A stretch of DNA of 64,000 nucleotides from JBDTCO01 sp039923495 (GCA_039923495.1 JBDTCO010000146.1:1-64000); one strand, 5' to 3'; shown: positions 16,306 through 30,835, counted from the stretch's first letter. Numbers and translations are program-made. Notes: a model not told the origin generated them from the letters alone.

Positions 16306-16797
16306 TCAACGACGGAAGAGTGACCGCAGCGACACGCGTGGTGCGTCGGCGTCGGCGTGGACCTGCAGCGTCGCGAGGCGCTCCTCTGCGGGACCGAGCG
16401 TCCAGCACTCGTCTTCAGGCAGCGACTCGAGCGGCGCGCCGGCGTCGTTGAGGGGACAGATGTCGCGCAGCTCGACGGGACCCGCTTCGTCCTCGTCGAA
16501 CCAGCGGAGCGGGAGCCCCTGCGTGCGGCACACGTAGGGGCGCGCGTCGTACACGCGGCAGGCACCGGCATCATCGAGGAACGCGCAGGCGCCCGCGGCG
16601 TGGGGGGCCGCGGTGGCCAGCAGCTCGTCGTACCGGCTGCGGATGAGATCGGCCTCGACCGGAAACACGGTGAGCTCGTCCTGACAACAGCTCGTGCAGC
16701 CGCGCGCGCACGCCAGGCGCTCGGCGTGCAGCACGTGGAGCCGCCGGGCTTCGCGCTCGACCTCGGCGTGCAGCACTGCGACCTCGTCGGCGGACAT
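16306..16797 (-). CDS. YkgJ-family zinc/iron-chelating protein (5' part frameshifted)
   Basis: A 163-residue frame with the CARGCTSCC cluster (Cys30, 34, 37, 38), further Cys in CRVYDARPYVCR (Cys80, Cys90) and DICPLN (Cys113). This is the layout of the YkgJ/UPF0153 family, small proteins that bind Zn or Fe-S through conserved Cys. Function is not established. Immediately upstream, 16798-16900 on the same strand is codon-biased coding sequence in another frame (MCDARCFVDDASLL onward) starting 10 bp after the uvrB stop. The two frames meet at CTCGATGTCC without a stop, so the gene appears to carry a one-base frameshift. Alternatively, ATG 16797 is the true start and the upstream segment is an overlapping leader. 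Confidence 0.7.
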   Translation of the reverse strand: MSADEVAVLHAEVEREARRLHVLHAERLACARGCTSCCQDELTVFPVEADLIRSRYDELLATAAPHAAGACAFLDDAGACRVYDARPYVCRTQGLPLRWFDEDEAGPVELRDICPLNDAGAPLESLPEDECWTLGPAEERLATLQVHADADAPRVSLRSLFRR

Positions 16798-16900
16798 CGA
16801 GCGGATTGTACTCGCCTTCGAGCCGCTCGATGAAACGCTCCACGTCGGCGACGAGCTCGAGCAGCGATGCGTCGTCCACGAAGCAGCGCGCGTCGCACAT
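16798..16900 (-). pseudogene. Out-of-frame 5' segment of the YkgJ-like gene
   Basis: From ATG 16900 the frame encodes about 34 residues (MCDARCFVDDASLLELVADV, then ERFIERLEGEYNPL) with about 29 of 33 third positions G/C. Past 16797 the same frame turns into Arg-rich noise while the neighbouring frame becomes clearly coding. It lies 10 bp after uvrB, as expected for the real start of a cotranscribed gene. Confidence 0.5.
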
Positions 16901-16910
16901 ACGTCGACCG

Positions 16911-18929
<2,019 letters not shown>

Positions 18930-18983
18930 GGGCCGGTGATTGTAGCAGCGGCTGCAAGGGACGACTTCGAGTAGCATCGGTTG

Positions 18984-20030
18984 GTGAACCTTCGCCTGAG
19001 CGTCGCTCCTTTCGTCATCGCAATGGCTGCGTGCTCGGGCTCTCATGGCAACGCCGATGGGGGCGGCACGTCTCACGACCTCGCGGGCGCCGATCTCACG
19101 GGCGTGACGACGGTCGATGGCGGCCTGCCGCCGCTGCAGACCACGAGCGAGGTGACCGTCGTCATCGAGCCCGAGGACAAGGGCGCGACGCTGCTCGCCG
19201 CAATCAAGAACGCGACGACCAGCATCCACATGACGATGTACCTGCTCACCGATGCCGCGACGATCACCGCGCTGAAGACGCAGCACACCGCAGGTCACGA
19301 CATCAAGGTCCTGCTCAACCAGAACTTCCCGCCGGGACAGGGCTCGCAGACCGACGTCTACAACCAGCTCCAGGCGGCAGGCGTCAGCGTGAAGTGGGCG
19401 CCGAACATGTACCAGTACACGCACGCGAAGACGCTCGTCATCGACGGCAAGACCGCCCTCATCATGACGATGAACGCGAGCTCGAGCGCCTACACGGGCA
19501 ACCGCGAGTACCTCGGGGTCGACACGGACGCGGCCGACGTCGCCGAGGCCGAGGCGATCTTCCAGGCCGACTGGAGCGGCATGCCCACGGCGACGACCGG
19601 CAAGCTCGTCACGGCGCCGGACAACGCCGAGGTCCGCCTCGTGCAGCTCGTCGATATGGCGACCGCGACGGTGGATCTGGAGGGCGAGGTGTTCTCGTCG
19701 TCGGCGATGCTGAACGCGCTCGGTCGCGCGAACAAGCGCGGTGTCGCCGTGCGCCTGCTGCTCGCCGACGAGACTCCGACGACGGCACAGACGCAGGCCA
19801 TCGTGGGGCTCAAGCAGGTCGGCATCCCGGTGCGCACGCTGTCGAGCCCGGACATCCACGCGAAGGCGATCGTCGTCGACGGCAAGCTCGCGTATATCGG
19901 CTCGGAAAACTTCACGGCGAACTCGCTCGAGAACAACCGCGAGCTCGGCCTGATCGTGTCTGCGCCGACCGAGGTGCAGAAGGTAGCGAGCACCATTGCG
20001 GCCGACTTCGCCGCAGGCGTAGCGCAGTAA
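18984..20030 (+). CDS. Phospholipase D-like lipoprotein
   Basis: A 348-residue predicted lipoprotein (AMAACSG, Cys near residue 17) with two PLD active-site motifs. The first is HAKTLVIDGKTALIMTMN and the second HAKAIVVDGKLAYIGSEN; both keep His-x-Lys-x4-Asp and a following Asn, so both half-sites look functional. Such enzymes cleave phosphodiesters in phospholipids or nucleic acids; the substrate is unknown. A DGG/Asp-rich linker follows the lipidation site. GTG 18984 was chosen over TTG 18981. The gene is divergent from uvrB (about 54 bp between starts) and converges with a small membrane protein after 3 bp. Confidence 0.88.
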   Translation: MNLRLSVAPFVIAMAACSGSHGNADGGGTSHDLAGADLTGVTTVDGGLPPLQTTSEVTVVIEPEDKGATLLAAIKNATTSIHMTMYLLTDAATITALKTQHTAGHDIKVLLNQNFPPGQGSQTDVYNQLQAAGVSVKWAPNMYQYTHAKTLVIDGKTALIMTMNASSSAYTGNREYLGVDTDAADVAEAEAIFQADWSGMPTATTGKLVTAPDNAEVRLVQLVDMATATVDLEGEVFSSSAMLNALGRANKRGVAVRLLLADETPTTAQTQAIVGLKQVGIPVRTLSSPDIHAKAIVVDGKLAYIGSENFTANSLENNRELGLIVSAPTEVQKVASTIAADFAAGVAQ

Positions 20031-20033
20031 CCG

Positions 20034-20294
20034 CTACTTCTTCGCGCGCCCGCGAGCCATGACGACGGTCATCGCGATCACCGCGACGGCGGCTGTCAGC
20101 GCCCAGTAGTCACCGTGACGCACCCCGCGCACGACGAGCGCGCCGAGCAGGAAGATCGCCACCGTCATGCTGCCGGCAAGCAGCAGCGTGAGCGCGACGC
20201 CGAGCCCGAACCTCAGGCGCGTGTGCAGCTTCGTGGACGGCACCTTACCCTTCGCGAGCGCGCGCGCGAAGGCGTTCGACTCGTCGTCGTCCAC
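20034..20294 (-). CDS. Small two-helix membrane protein
   Basis: An 86-residue protein with two transmembrane segments (LGVALTLLLAGSMTVAIFLL and YWALTAAVAVIAMTVVM) and a basic C-terminus. No family recognised. It starts five bases after the stop of the CpoB-like gene and is the last gene of a three-gene envelope cluster on this strand. Confidence 0.65.
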   Translation of the reverse strand: MDDDESNAFARALAKGKVPSTKLHTRLRFGLGVALTLLLAGSMTVAIFLLGALVVRGVRHGDYWALTAAVAVIAMTVVMARGRAKK

Positions 20295-20299
20295 GAGAC

Positions 20300-21130
20300 T
20301 CAGCTCGCGCAGACGGACTTGTTCTTGGCGTCGTGTGACAGGCTCTTGAGCTGCTCGAGGGCATCCTTCTTCCAGGCCGTGCGCGGGTAGCGCTTGAGCA
20401 GCTCCTGGAAGTAGACCTTGGCGTCGGAGCAGTACTTGAGCTGATAGAACGCGACGCCGTTCTTGTACATCGCGTCGGGGACGACATCGCTCTTCGGAAA
20501 GTTATCGACGACCCTCGTGTACGCGCCGATGGCGTTCGCCATGCGCTTCTCGCCCGCGTACGCCTCGCCGATATCGAACTGCGCCTTCGCGGCGCGCGCG
20601 TCCGTCGGGTAGCGGTTGACGAAGGCTTCGTAGAGCCGACGCGCATCGACCCACGCCTGCGCCGCGAGCTTCTTGTCGGCCTCGGCGAACGTGGCATCGG
20701 GCGTGTCGGGCACGGGCGGCGACTTGGCGGTCGTCGTCGCATTCGTGAGCTGCTCGAGCTTCGTGTCGGAGTTCGCGCGGTAGTCCTGGAACTGCTTCGT
20801 GAGCGCGTCCGTCGTGTGCGTGATGTCGTCGAGGCGGCCCTGGATCTGGCCGAAGTCGACCTGCAGCTTCTCGACGCTGAGCCCGACGTCTGCCGAGTTG
20901 CGCGTCGCGAGCTTGTTCGCCTGCTCGACGCCCTGCTTGAGGCGTGTGAGCTGCGTGTCCATCTGCTTCACGAGCTCGGCCGCGCGCGACTCGTTCTTGG
21001 CGGAGATGCCCTTGAGATCTTCGATCTGCTGCTTCATCTCGCGGCCCTCCTCCTTCGTGACGAAGGCGAAGCAGCCCCCGAGCGACGAGGCGAGGATCGT
21101 GAAACCGACGATGGAAACGTAACGATTCAT
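20300..21130 (-). CDS. CpoB/YbgF-like coiled-coil and TPR lipoprotein
   Basis: A 276-residue envelope protein. Lipobox SLGGC (Cys20) indicates lipidation, unlike E. coli CpoB, which is periplasmic and soluble. Residues about 28-130 form a long coiled coil (heptads such as EMKQQIEDLKGISAKNESRA), followed by tetratricopeptide repeats (ADKKLAAQAWVDARRLYEAF, AYAGEKRMANAIGAYTRVVD, YFQELLKRYPRTAWKKDALE). This is the architecture of the Tol-Pal accessory protein that coordinates outer-membrane constriction with septal peptidoglycan synthesis. It follows the Pal-like OmpA gene by 6 bp, as in tol-pal operons, but tolQRAB are not in the window. Confidence 0.82.
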   Translation of the reverse strand: MNRYVSIVGFTILASSLGGCFAFVTKEEGREMKQQIEDLKGISAKNESRAAELVKQMDTQLTRLKQGVEQANKLATRNSADVGLSVEKLQVDFGQIQGRLDDITHTTDALTKQFQDYRANSDTKLEQLTNATTTAKSPPVPDTPDATFAEADKKLAAQAWVDARRLYEAFVNRYPTDARAAKAQFDIGEAYAGEKRMANAIGAYTRVVDNFPKSDVVPDAMYKNGVAFYQLKYCSDAKVYFQELLKRYPRTAWKKDALEQLKSLSHDAKNKSVCAS

Positions 21131-21136
21131 GGCAAC

Positions 21137-21844
21137 CTATCGTGAGAAGTCGACGCGACGATCTTTGGCCCAGCCCGACTCGTCGGTGCCGGTGGCCTCG
21201 AGCTCGCCCTTCGCCACGAGCTTCACCGACGTGGCAGGCGCGGCGAGCTTCTGCAGGCGATCGCGCACGGACTGCGTGCGACGGTCGGAGAGCGCGAGGT
21301 TGTACTCCTCGGTGCCGCGCGGGTCGGAGTGGCCCGTGAGGGTGATGGCGCCGGGCGACTTCTTGAGGCACTCGACGTCGTGGTCGATGGCCGAAGTCGC
21401 CTCGGTGGAGAGCACGTTCTCGTTGAAGTCGAAGTAGATGGGCTCGAGGCTGCACCCACCGATGTTCGACGAGCCGTTGTCTCCCGAGGCACGTGCGCAG
21501 CGGCCCTGGTTGCACTTGCCGCCGTCGCCACACTGGTCGTCGCTGCGGCAGGCCTTGCACTGGCCGTCGATGCACGACTCGCCGGCAGGGCACTGTGCAT
21601 CGTCACTGCACGACAGGCTCATCGCCGAGCGCGGCTCTTCGCAGCGACCCTGGTTGCACTTGCCGCCGTTGCAATCCCCCGTGGTGCGGCACTGCTGGCA
21701 CTGCTGGTTCACGCAGTACTCGTGCTCGTGACAGTCCTTGTCCTGCGAACACTTCGGGTACTGCACCTTGCAGCCCGACATCCCGCCGAGCATCAAGGCG
21801 ACCAGCCCGATCACCGTCAAACACGCGTCCATTTTCCGTCGCAT
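21137..21844 (-). CDS. OmpA/Pal-like lipoprotein with Cys-rich repeats
   Basis: A 235-residue lipoprotein (GMSGC, Cys25). Residues about 30-140 hold three Cys-rich modules (for example CSQDKDCHEHEYCVNQQCQQ) with repeated DC-GGKCNQGRC elements. The C-terminal domain is OmpA-like: IYFDFNENVLSTEA, ITLTGHSDPRGTEEYNLALS and RRTQSVRDRL supply the peptidoglycan-binding Asp and Arg. It is therefore a Pal-like tether between outer membrane and cell wall with an unusual exposed Cys-rich N-terminus. ATG 21844 was chosen over the upstream in-frame ATG 21880 because it gives a compact signal. Confidence 0.85.
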   Translation of the reverse strand: MRRKMDACLTVIGLVALMLGGMSGCKVQYPKCSQDKDCHEHEYCVNQQCQQCRTTGDCNGGKCNQGRCEEPRSAMSLSCSDDAQCPAGESCIDGQCKACRSDDQCGDGGKCNQGRCARASGDNGSSNIGGCSLEPIYFDFNENVLSTEATSAIDHDVECLKKSPGAITLTGHSDPRGTEEYNLALSDRRTQSVRDRLQKLAAPATSVKLVAKGELEATGTDESGWAKDRRVDFSR

Positions 21845-21964
21845 GGGCGAGACGCTATGCCGGCGATCGGGGTGTGTCAACTCAGTGATCGTGAGCAGTT
21901 GCCGTCGGAAAGCCGGCGCTCGTCCTTGTGTCGGAAACGCTCATCGGCTACACACACAGCTCGC

Positions 21965-23338
21965 ATGAATCTCGCCGTCGACACGAAGCTGGGCAGGCGG
22001 ATCATCTCGCTTGCCGCGCCAGTCGTGCTCGCGATGCTCTCCCAGACGGCCATCAACCAGGTCGACCATGTGCTCATCGGTCGTCTGCCCACGCGCGAGT
22101 CCGTGCCCGCCCACGCGGCGCTCGAGGTCGCGCTGATCTTGATGTGGGCCATCGGCGGCTCGCTGTCGGCGATCTCCGTCGGTACGCAGGCCATCACCGC
22201 GCGTCGCTTCGGCGGCGGAGACAACACTGCTGCCGGTCAGGTGATGACCAACTCGCTCGTCGTCGCGTTCATCACGTCGCTCCTCACGTCGATCGCAGGC
22301 TGGTTCATCGCGCCGTTCCTGTTCCGCAAGGTCTCGCACAACCCCGACGTGCTTCGCCTCGGCATCCCGTACCTGCAGTGGCGCCTGCTCGGCGTGTGCG
22401 CGATGGTCACCACCATCAGCTACAAGAGCTGGTTCGACGGGCTCGGCAAGACGCGCGTGCACATGTACAGCGCCCTCGTCATGAACGGGATCAACTTCTT
22501 CCTCAACATCGGGCTCATCTTCGGACGCTACGGCCTGCCGCGCTGGGGCGTCACCGGCTCCGCGATCGCGTCGATGATGAGCTCCTACCTGGGCCTCGCC
22601 ATCATGGTCGCCTGGAGCTTTTTGCCTGGCTACATGAAGACGTACCGGAACTACCGCCTCTCCAACATCTCGTTCAAGCAGCAGTGGGAGATCGTGAAGC
22701 TATCGGTGCCATCGGGCATCGCCACCATCTTCGTGATGAGCGGCTTCGGCGTGTTCGAGAAGATCGTCGGCATCCTCGATGCGCAGCGCGGCGTCGGCCC
22801 CATCTACGTCGCGGCCACCAACAACAACATCATCATCCTCATGCTCTTCTTCACCGGCTGCATCGCGTACGGCAGCGCGACGGCCACGCTCGTCAGCCAG
22901 TCGATGGCTCGCAAGGAGTTCGACACCGCGGCTGCGTACGCGTGGACCGCGGTCAAGATGGGCGTCTACGTGACCGTCGTCATCGGCCTGCTCGTGTTCT
23001 TCTTCACGCCGCAGGTGCTGCACATCTACACGAAGGACCAGGCCGTCATCGACGCGGCCGCGCCGATCCTGCGCATCTGCGGCCTCCTCCTTCCGTTCGT
23101 GCTCACCGCGCTCGTGCTCACGCAGGCGCTGTTCGGCGCGGGCAACACGCGCTTCGTCGCCTTCGTCGAGTTCGGCCTGCACTTCGGCTGCCTCGTCCCG
23201 CTCGCGTACGTCTTCGGTGTGGTGCTGCACTGGGGCATCGCCGGCGTGTGGGGAGCTGCCTACCTCTACATCGTCTTGCTTTGTGGAATCATGGTGTGGA
23301 AGTTCGCGGAGGGACGGTGGCGGGAGATTCAGATCTAG
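21965..23338 (+). CDS. MATE-family multidrug/toxin efflux protein
   Basis: A 457-residue polytopic membrane protein with about 12 helices in two homologous halves, starting LGRRIISLAAPVVLAMLSQT and QVDHVLIGRLP. Such proteins couple Na+ or H+ influx to export of cationic compounds. Substrate cannot be predicted. The 3' end overlaps the start of the histidine kinase gene by 22 bp, so exporter and two-component system form one transcription unit, suggesting the regulators sense conditions related to export. The start ATG 21965 fits the family N-terminus; a longer upstream extension of the frame runs antisense to the OmpA-like gene. Confidence 0.9.
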   Translation: MNLAVDTKLGRRIISLAAPVVLAMLSQTAINQVDHVLIGRLPTRESVPAHAALEVALILMWAIGGSLSAISVGTQAITARRFGGGDNTAAGQVMTNSLVVAFITSLLTSIAGWFIAPFLFRKVSHNPDVLRLGIPYLQWRLLGVCAMVTTISYKSWFDGLGKTRVHMYSALVMNGINFFLNIGLIFGRYGLPRWGVTGSAIASMMSSYLGLAIMVAWSFLPGYMKTYRNYRLSNISFKQQWEIVKLSVPSGIATIFVMSGFGVFEKIVGILDAQRGVGPIYVAATNNNIIILMLFFTGCIAYGSATATLVSQSMARKEFDTAAAYAWTAVKMGVYVTVVIGLLVFFFTPQVLHIYTKDQAVIDAAAPILRICGLLLPFVLTALVLTQALFGAGNTRFVAFVEFGLHFGCLVPLAYVFGVVLHWGIAGVWGAAYLYIVLLCGIMVWKFAEGRWREIQI

Positions 23339-24686
23339 CGACCGCGACGGTCGCAGAGGCGGCGCGTCACGAGGCACCGACGCTGCTGCAGTGGCTGAAG
23401 TTCTTCGTTCGTACGCGCTGGGTACTGCCATTCCTGCTCGTACCGGGCACCTACGAGGTGCACCTGCTGCTGCACACGACGTACGACCTCGCCGCGCTGT
23501 GCTGGGTCGCCGTGGCGACGCTCGTCACCAATTGCGTGGCGTCGCTCACCGCGCGTCACCTCGAACGAGCACCGGAGCTCGATCGGGTCGCGCTGTCGCG
23601 CCTCGTGAGCGCGGTGACCATGGGTGACGTGTTGCTCCTCGTCGTTGGCGTGCACTACGCGGGTGGGGCGATAGGGCCGTTCTGGCCGTTCCCGTTCATC
23701 CCCGTCATCGTCGGCGCGGCCATCGTGCCGAGCCAGCGCGCGCTCGCGCTCAACTTCGTCGTCGCGCTCGGCGCCACCGCGATCAGCGCGAGCACGCACG
23801 GCGTCATGGCGTCCTTCGCCCCCGTGATCCTGTCGAGCCTGTTCCTCACCTTCGGCGCGCTGCTCGTGAACGCGGTGTCGAACGATCTGCGACGCCGGCG
23901 CATCGTCTCACTCGAGCTCGATCGTGCGCTCGGTGATCGCCAGGTCGCCGAGTCCGAGGCTCGCCGCCGCGAGGAGATCCTCTCCGTCGTCTCGCACGAG
24001 CTCGCGAGCCCGCTCATGACCCTGCGCGGCTACGTCCGCCTCATGCAGGAGAACAAGAACCGCGATCGCAACGCGCAGCTCCTCGATCGCGTCGAGCGGC
24101 AGGTACAGCGCATCTCGAGCCTCGCCGACGATCTGCTGGAGATGGCGTCCACTCAGGCCGGTGCGATGCGGCTCAAGCGTCGCTCGTTCGAGCTCGTCGA
24201 GGCGCTGCGCGAGCTGCGCGAGAATGCGCGTGTGCAGCACCCCGACGCCGACATCCGGCTCGAGGCCACCGATTCGGTGACCGGGACCTGGGATCGTGAT
24301 CGCCTCGAACAGCTCGTCGGCAACCTCGTCTCCAACGCGGTCAAGTTCGGCGGCGCACGCTCGCGCGTCACCATCGTCGTCACGAAGGAGAACCTGCGCG
24401 AGGTCCGCGTCAGCGTCACCGACGATGGGCCCGGCATCTCGAAGGACGCGCTCGCGCGCATCTTCGAGCCGTTCCAGCGTTATTCCAGCGAGCGCGGCGG
24501 GCTCGGGCTCGGGCTCGCCATCGCGCGCGCCGTCGCCGAGCTGCACCAGGGACGCATCTGGGCGGAGAGCCCGAGCGACCCCAGCGGCCGGGGCGCGACG
24601 ATCCACGTCGTGCTCCCTACCGACTCCAAGCCGTCCGATCAGCAGCCGATCGTCGGCCACCTAGAGACAACGCGAGCACCCGACTG

Positions 24687-24687
<1 letters not shown>
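23317..24687 (+). CDS. Membrane-bound sensor histidine kinase
   Basis: A 456-residue kinase. The N-terminal 190 residues contain about five hydrophobic segments and no periplasmic sensor domain, so it may sense within the membrane. The H-box SHELASPL carries phospho-accepting H227; the ATP-binding domain shows NLVSNAVKF (N box), DDGPGI (G1), FEPFQRY (F box) and GLGLGLAI (G2). It would autophosphorylate and pass phosphate to the adjacent regulator, whose ATG overlaps this stop (TGATG). GTG 23317 was chosen for the GGAGG upstream; GTG 23296 is an alternative. Confidence 0.9.
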
Positions 24688-26105
<1,418 letters not shown>

Positions 26106-26178
26106 TCACGAGGGCCCGTTCGTCGTTCGCGCGCGCGGAGTGACGTGGCGTGGCTCCTCGAGCTACGGGGCGACGTTT

Positions 26179-26209
26179 TTGAGCTCCACCAACACACCGT
26201 GTTACGGTG
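26179..26209 (+). promoter_or_regulatory. Candidate promoter overlapped by an inverted repeat
   Basis: TTGAGC (26179-26184), a 17-bp spacer and TTACGG (26202-26207) resemble a weak sigma-70-type promoter. The perfect inverted repeat CACCGT-GTT-ACGGTG (26195-26209) covers the -10 region, where a repressor could block it. The outer-membrane protein gene starts 20 bp downstream. Confidence 0.4.
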
Positions 26210-26229
26210 AAGCTCCTCAGGAGACCCGG

Positions 26230-27132
26230 ATGCCGTCGCGGACCTTCGCTACACTACTGCTCTCGCTCGTCGTGGTCAGCACCACGCCCGCTTACGCACA
26301 GAAATCCGAGCCCGTGCCGCCCGGCGCGTCGGACGGCAACGACAGGGAAGTCCCGTCGCGGCCAATCCCGCGGACGTCGGACTACCAGCCCGGGATCGCC
26401 GATCCATCGCTCGTGCCGCAGAAGGCCGCGCCCAGGTTCGATCCGACCGACTGGAAGAACGCGATCGCGGTCTACGCGCGCTACCTCTTCGTCACCAACC
26501 TGATGTTGAAGCCGTACCTCACCGCGGCGACGGAGCTCAACAGCTATGCCGTCGGCATGCAGTACATCCGCCGCTTCGACAAGTTCGACGTGGTCACCAC
26601 GCTCGACTTCTCATGGCTCGCGCTCAACAGCGGCAACTGGCTCGGCAAGGGCAACGACCCGTCCGTCGACACGAAGTACGTTCAGTTCGACAAGCTCAGC
26701 TTCCTGTCGGCCGACGTCGCGATCGTCGGCCACCACGCGTTCAACAACTGGCTCGAGCTCCGCGGTGGCGCCGGCCTCGGCCTCGGCGTGGTGTTCGGCG
26801 ACGTGCTGACCACGAGCAACTCCAACCAGGTCTGCAACAAGCAGACCGCGTCGCACACCTCGGAGTGCTACCCCATCGCACCTGCGCCCATCGGCGCCAT
26901 CAAGATCGGTCAGGCCGACACGGAGTCGAAGCTCAAGGCCACCCAGCAGTCGTCCCAGCTCGACACCGCGCAGAACCCGCACCGCAGCAAAGCGACGAAG
27001 CCGCCCGTCATGGCCGTCGTCGACATCTTCATCGCGCTCAACTTCCGCCTGCACCGCAACGTCTCCGCGCAGGTCGAGGTCGGCTTCCGCGACGCGATGT
27101 TCACCGGCGCGAACTTCCAGTATCACTTTTAG
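26230..27132 (+). CDS. Outer-membrane beta-barrel protein
   Basis: A 300-residue exported protein. The signal peptide (LLLSLVVVSTTPAYA) is followed by a Pro/Asp-rich segment and then alternating hydrophobic/polar strands. The final residues YHF end in the C-terminal aromatic typical of BAM-assembled outer-membrane barrels. An internal loop (about 195-260) contains two Cys and a polar insertion. Function unknown; porin or structural barrel are both possible. AGGAG lies eight bases upstream of the ATG. It follows the sigma-54 regulator by 124 bp with its own candidate promoter. Confidence 0.78.
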   Translation: MPSRTFATLLLSLVVVSTTPAYAQKSEPVPPGASDGNDREVPSRPIPRTSDYQPGIADPSLVPQKAAPRFDPTDWKNAIAVYARYLFVTNLMLKPYLTAATELNSYAVGMQYIRRFDKFDVVTTLDFSWLALNSGNWLGKGNDPSVDTKYVQFDKLSFLSADVAIVGHHAFNNWLELRGGAGLGLGVVFGDVLTTSNSNQVCNKQTASHTSECYPIAPAPIGAIKIGQADTESKLKATQQSSQLDTAQNPHRSKATKPPVMAVVDIFIALNFRLHRNVSAQVEVGFRDAMFTGANFQYHF

Positions 27133-27174
27133 GGAGGCCTTCCCGCCTCCCCTCGTCGAGCAAAGCCCGACGAG
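27132..27174. terminator. Tandem hairpins after the outer-membrane protein gene
   Basis: GGGAGGC (27132-27138) pairs with GCCTCCC (27145-27151), and CTCGTCG (27152-27158) with CGACGAG (27168-27174). They sit between convergent genes but lack a T-run, so termination strength is uncertain. The rest of the gap to 27319 is G/C-rich low-complexity sequence with no gene. Confidence 0.45.
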
Positions 27175-27319
27175 CCTCCCCTCCCTCCGCGCGTTGCTCG
27201 CGCGCGTTTCGGAGCGGGCTTGCTCGGGATGCGACTGCTATGTCGCCTCGCTTCGCTCGCTCCTTCCGAGGGGGGACGGCTCCTTCGGGGCGGGCCGCTC
27301 CTTCCGGGCGGGGACGTTC

Positions 27320-29218
<1,899 letters not shown>

Positions 29219-29233
29219 GACCCCGAACCGGCG

Positions 29234-30835
29234 CTACGGCTTGCGAGGTGCGAGCTGGAGCTCGACGTCGCCGCGCAGCAGGTCAGCGTCGAGGACCGCG
29301 CGACCGTCGACCTGCGAGACCCCGTCGATGAGCGACGCCTCTCTTCGGCTCAGGTGTGCCTGCTTGGCGATGCGACGCAGGCCACGCCCCGTGATGGAGA
29401 GCTGCGCGAGCGAGCCGTCACCGTCACCGCTGCGCGGGCCGTCGTGCTCGAACGCCGGCCTCAGCAGCTCACGCGTCCCCAGCCCGAGGACGGTGCCACG
29501 CTTCGACTCGGTGCTCGGATCGAGCACGAGCGAGAGGCCGTCGTAGGGCGTCGTGTACGTCGAGATGGTGCGCGAGCCGATGCGCAGCGGCGTGCTCGCC
29601 GACCACCCACGCTGGGCGAGCACGCGATCGAGATCGCCGCTCATCGCGGGATCGAGCTCGGCGAGACCGAGCACCTGCGAGCTCGCGATCGGCGCGTCGT
29701 CCGTCTCGGCGGAAGGCACCGTGACGAGCAGCGCGCGCAGCCCACCGAGCAGGCGCGCCCACTCCGGCAGCTCCGCCGAGGCCCACAGGCTCGGCCAACC
29801 CCAAAGGACGGCCGCACCCGTCGACAAAGGCATGCACTGTGAACCGAAGGACTGGTGCGTGGCTGCGGCGCGCGGCACCGGCGGCGCGGTCAGCGAGAAC
29901 GAGAGGTCGGGCGTGCCGTCGACAGACAGCTGACGCGTTGGCGTGGCTGCGGTGCGCAGCGCGCGCAGCGAGTCGAGCGACGCTCGGCGGCCACTGCTCG
30001 CGATCTCGCCGCGTAGCACGTCGGGGCTCTGCACCGACAGCGCGAAGAAGACGTCGTCGAAGGCGTGCGGGATCCGGTCGAGCGCCGACTTGCAGGCGGC
30101 GAGCTCCTTGTGCCCCTCGCGCGCGAGCGCCACGCGCTGCGACGGATCGACGTTGTGCAGCGCCGACGACAGCTGCACCTCGGTGCGCTGCATGCCGAGC
30201 TTGGCGACCGCGTCGAGGTCTGCCCACACCGACACCGCATCCGCCGCGGTCATGCGCTTCTGCGCGCCGTGCGTCCCTACCCAGCCGTGCGGTGGACGCA
30301 GCGGCACGACGCGCGCGATGTCCGCGGGCGTCGGGATTGATGTGGGGCCCGCCATCAGGTAGTCCACGACGAGGAGCTGGCCGTCGAGGCGGACGACGAG
30401 CGGCATCCCGTCCTTCGTCCGGCCGGTCCACGTGTTCGCGGGCCCGGCGGTGAGGCTGATGCCGAGCGCGGGGCCCGCCGTCTGCACGAGCGCCTGCGCG
30501 ACGTAGGGATTCACGACGGGGAGCACCGCGCGGACGTGCGTCCCACCGCGCAGCGCACGCGCACCGACCCACACCACGCCGGCCGGGTCGATGCCGGTCA
30601 TCGAGAGGACGACCGGATCGAACGGGCTCACCGAGCCGGGGAGCGGCAACGACCGGCGAACGAGCGCTTCCCAGCCGCTTCCCATGCGCTTCAACGCGGC
30701 GCCGAAGGCGAGCGGACGGACCGCGCCGACGACGGCAGAGTCCGGGAACAGCGAGCGCTGCTCGCCGGCATGCGCGAGCGTTCCCGCGACACCGAGCAGT
30801 GCTCCCATAGTGGTCAGGGTCGTGACGATCTTCAT
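29234..30835 (-). CDS. Exported protein of unknown function
   Basis: A 533-residue protein with a signal peptide (MGALLGVAGTLAHA, cleavage near residue 23). The body is soluble, with two roughly similar halves rich in Leu/Asp/Arg and only two Cys. No enzymatic motif was identified. Its ATG overlaps the stop of the acyl-CoA ligase gene (ATGA) and it precedes selB by 15 bp, so it is cotranscribed with both. Its role in that operon is unknown. Confidence 0.75.
   Translation of the reverse strand: MKIVTTLTTMGALLGVAGTLAHAGEQRSLFPDSAVVGAVRPLAFGAALKRMGSGWEALVRRSLPLPGSVSPFDPVVLSMTGIDPAGVVWVGARALRGGTHVRAVLPVVNPYVAQALVQTAGPALGISLTAGPANTWTGRTKDGMPLVVRLDGQLLVVDYLMAGPTSIPTPADIARVVPLRPPHGWVGTHGAQKRMTAADAVSVWADLDAVAKLGMQRTEVQLSSALHNVDPSQRVALAREGHKELAACKSALDRIPHAFDDVFFALSVQSPDVLRGEIASSGRRASLDSLRALRTAATPTRQLSVDGTPDLSFSLTAPPVPRAAATHQSFGSQCMPLSTGAAVLWGWPSLWASAELPEWARLLGGLRALLVTVPSAETDDAPIASSQVLGLAELDPAMSGDLDRVLAQRGWSASTPLRIGSRTISTYTTPYDGLSLVLDPSTESKRGTVLGLGTRELLRPAFEHDGPRSGDGDGSLAQLSITGRGLRRIAKQAHLSRREASLIDGVSQVDGRAVLDADLLRGDVELQLAPRKP

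Noticed and set aside
15703..16323. Alternative frame through the 12-bp repeats encoding Asp-Glu-Leu-Pro repeats
   Set aside because: It begins inside the GST gene in another frame and becomes Arg-rich; only a shadow of the repeat.
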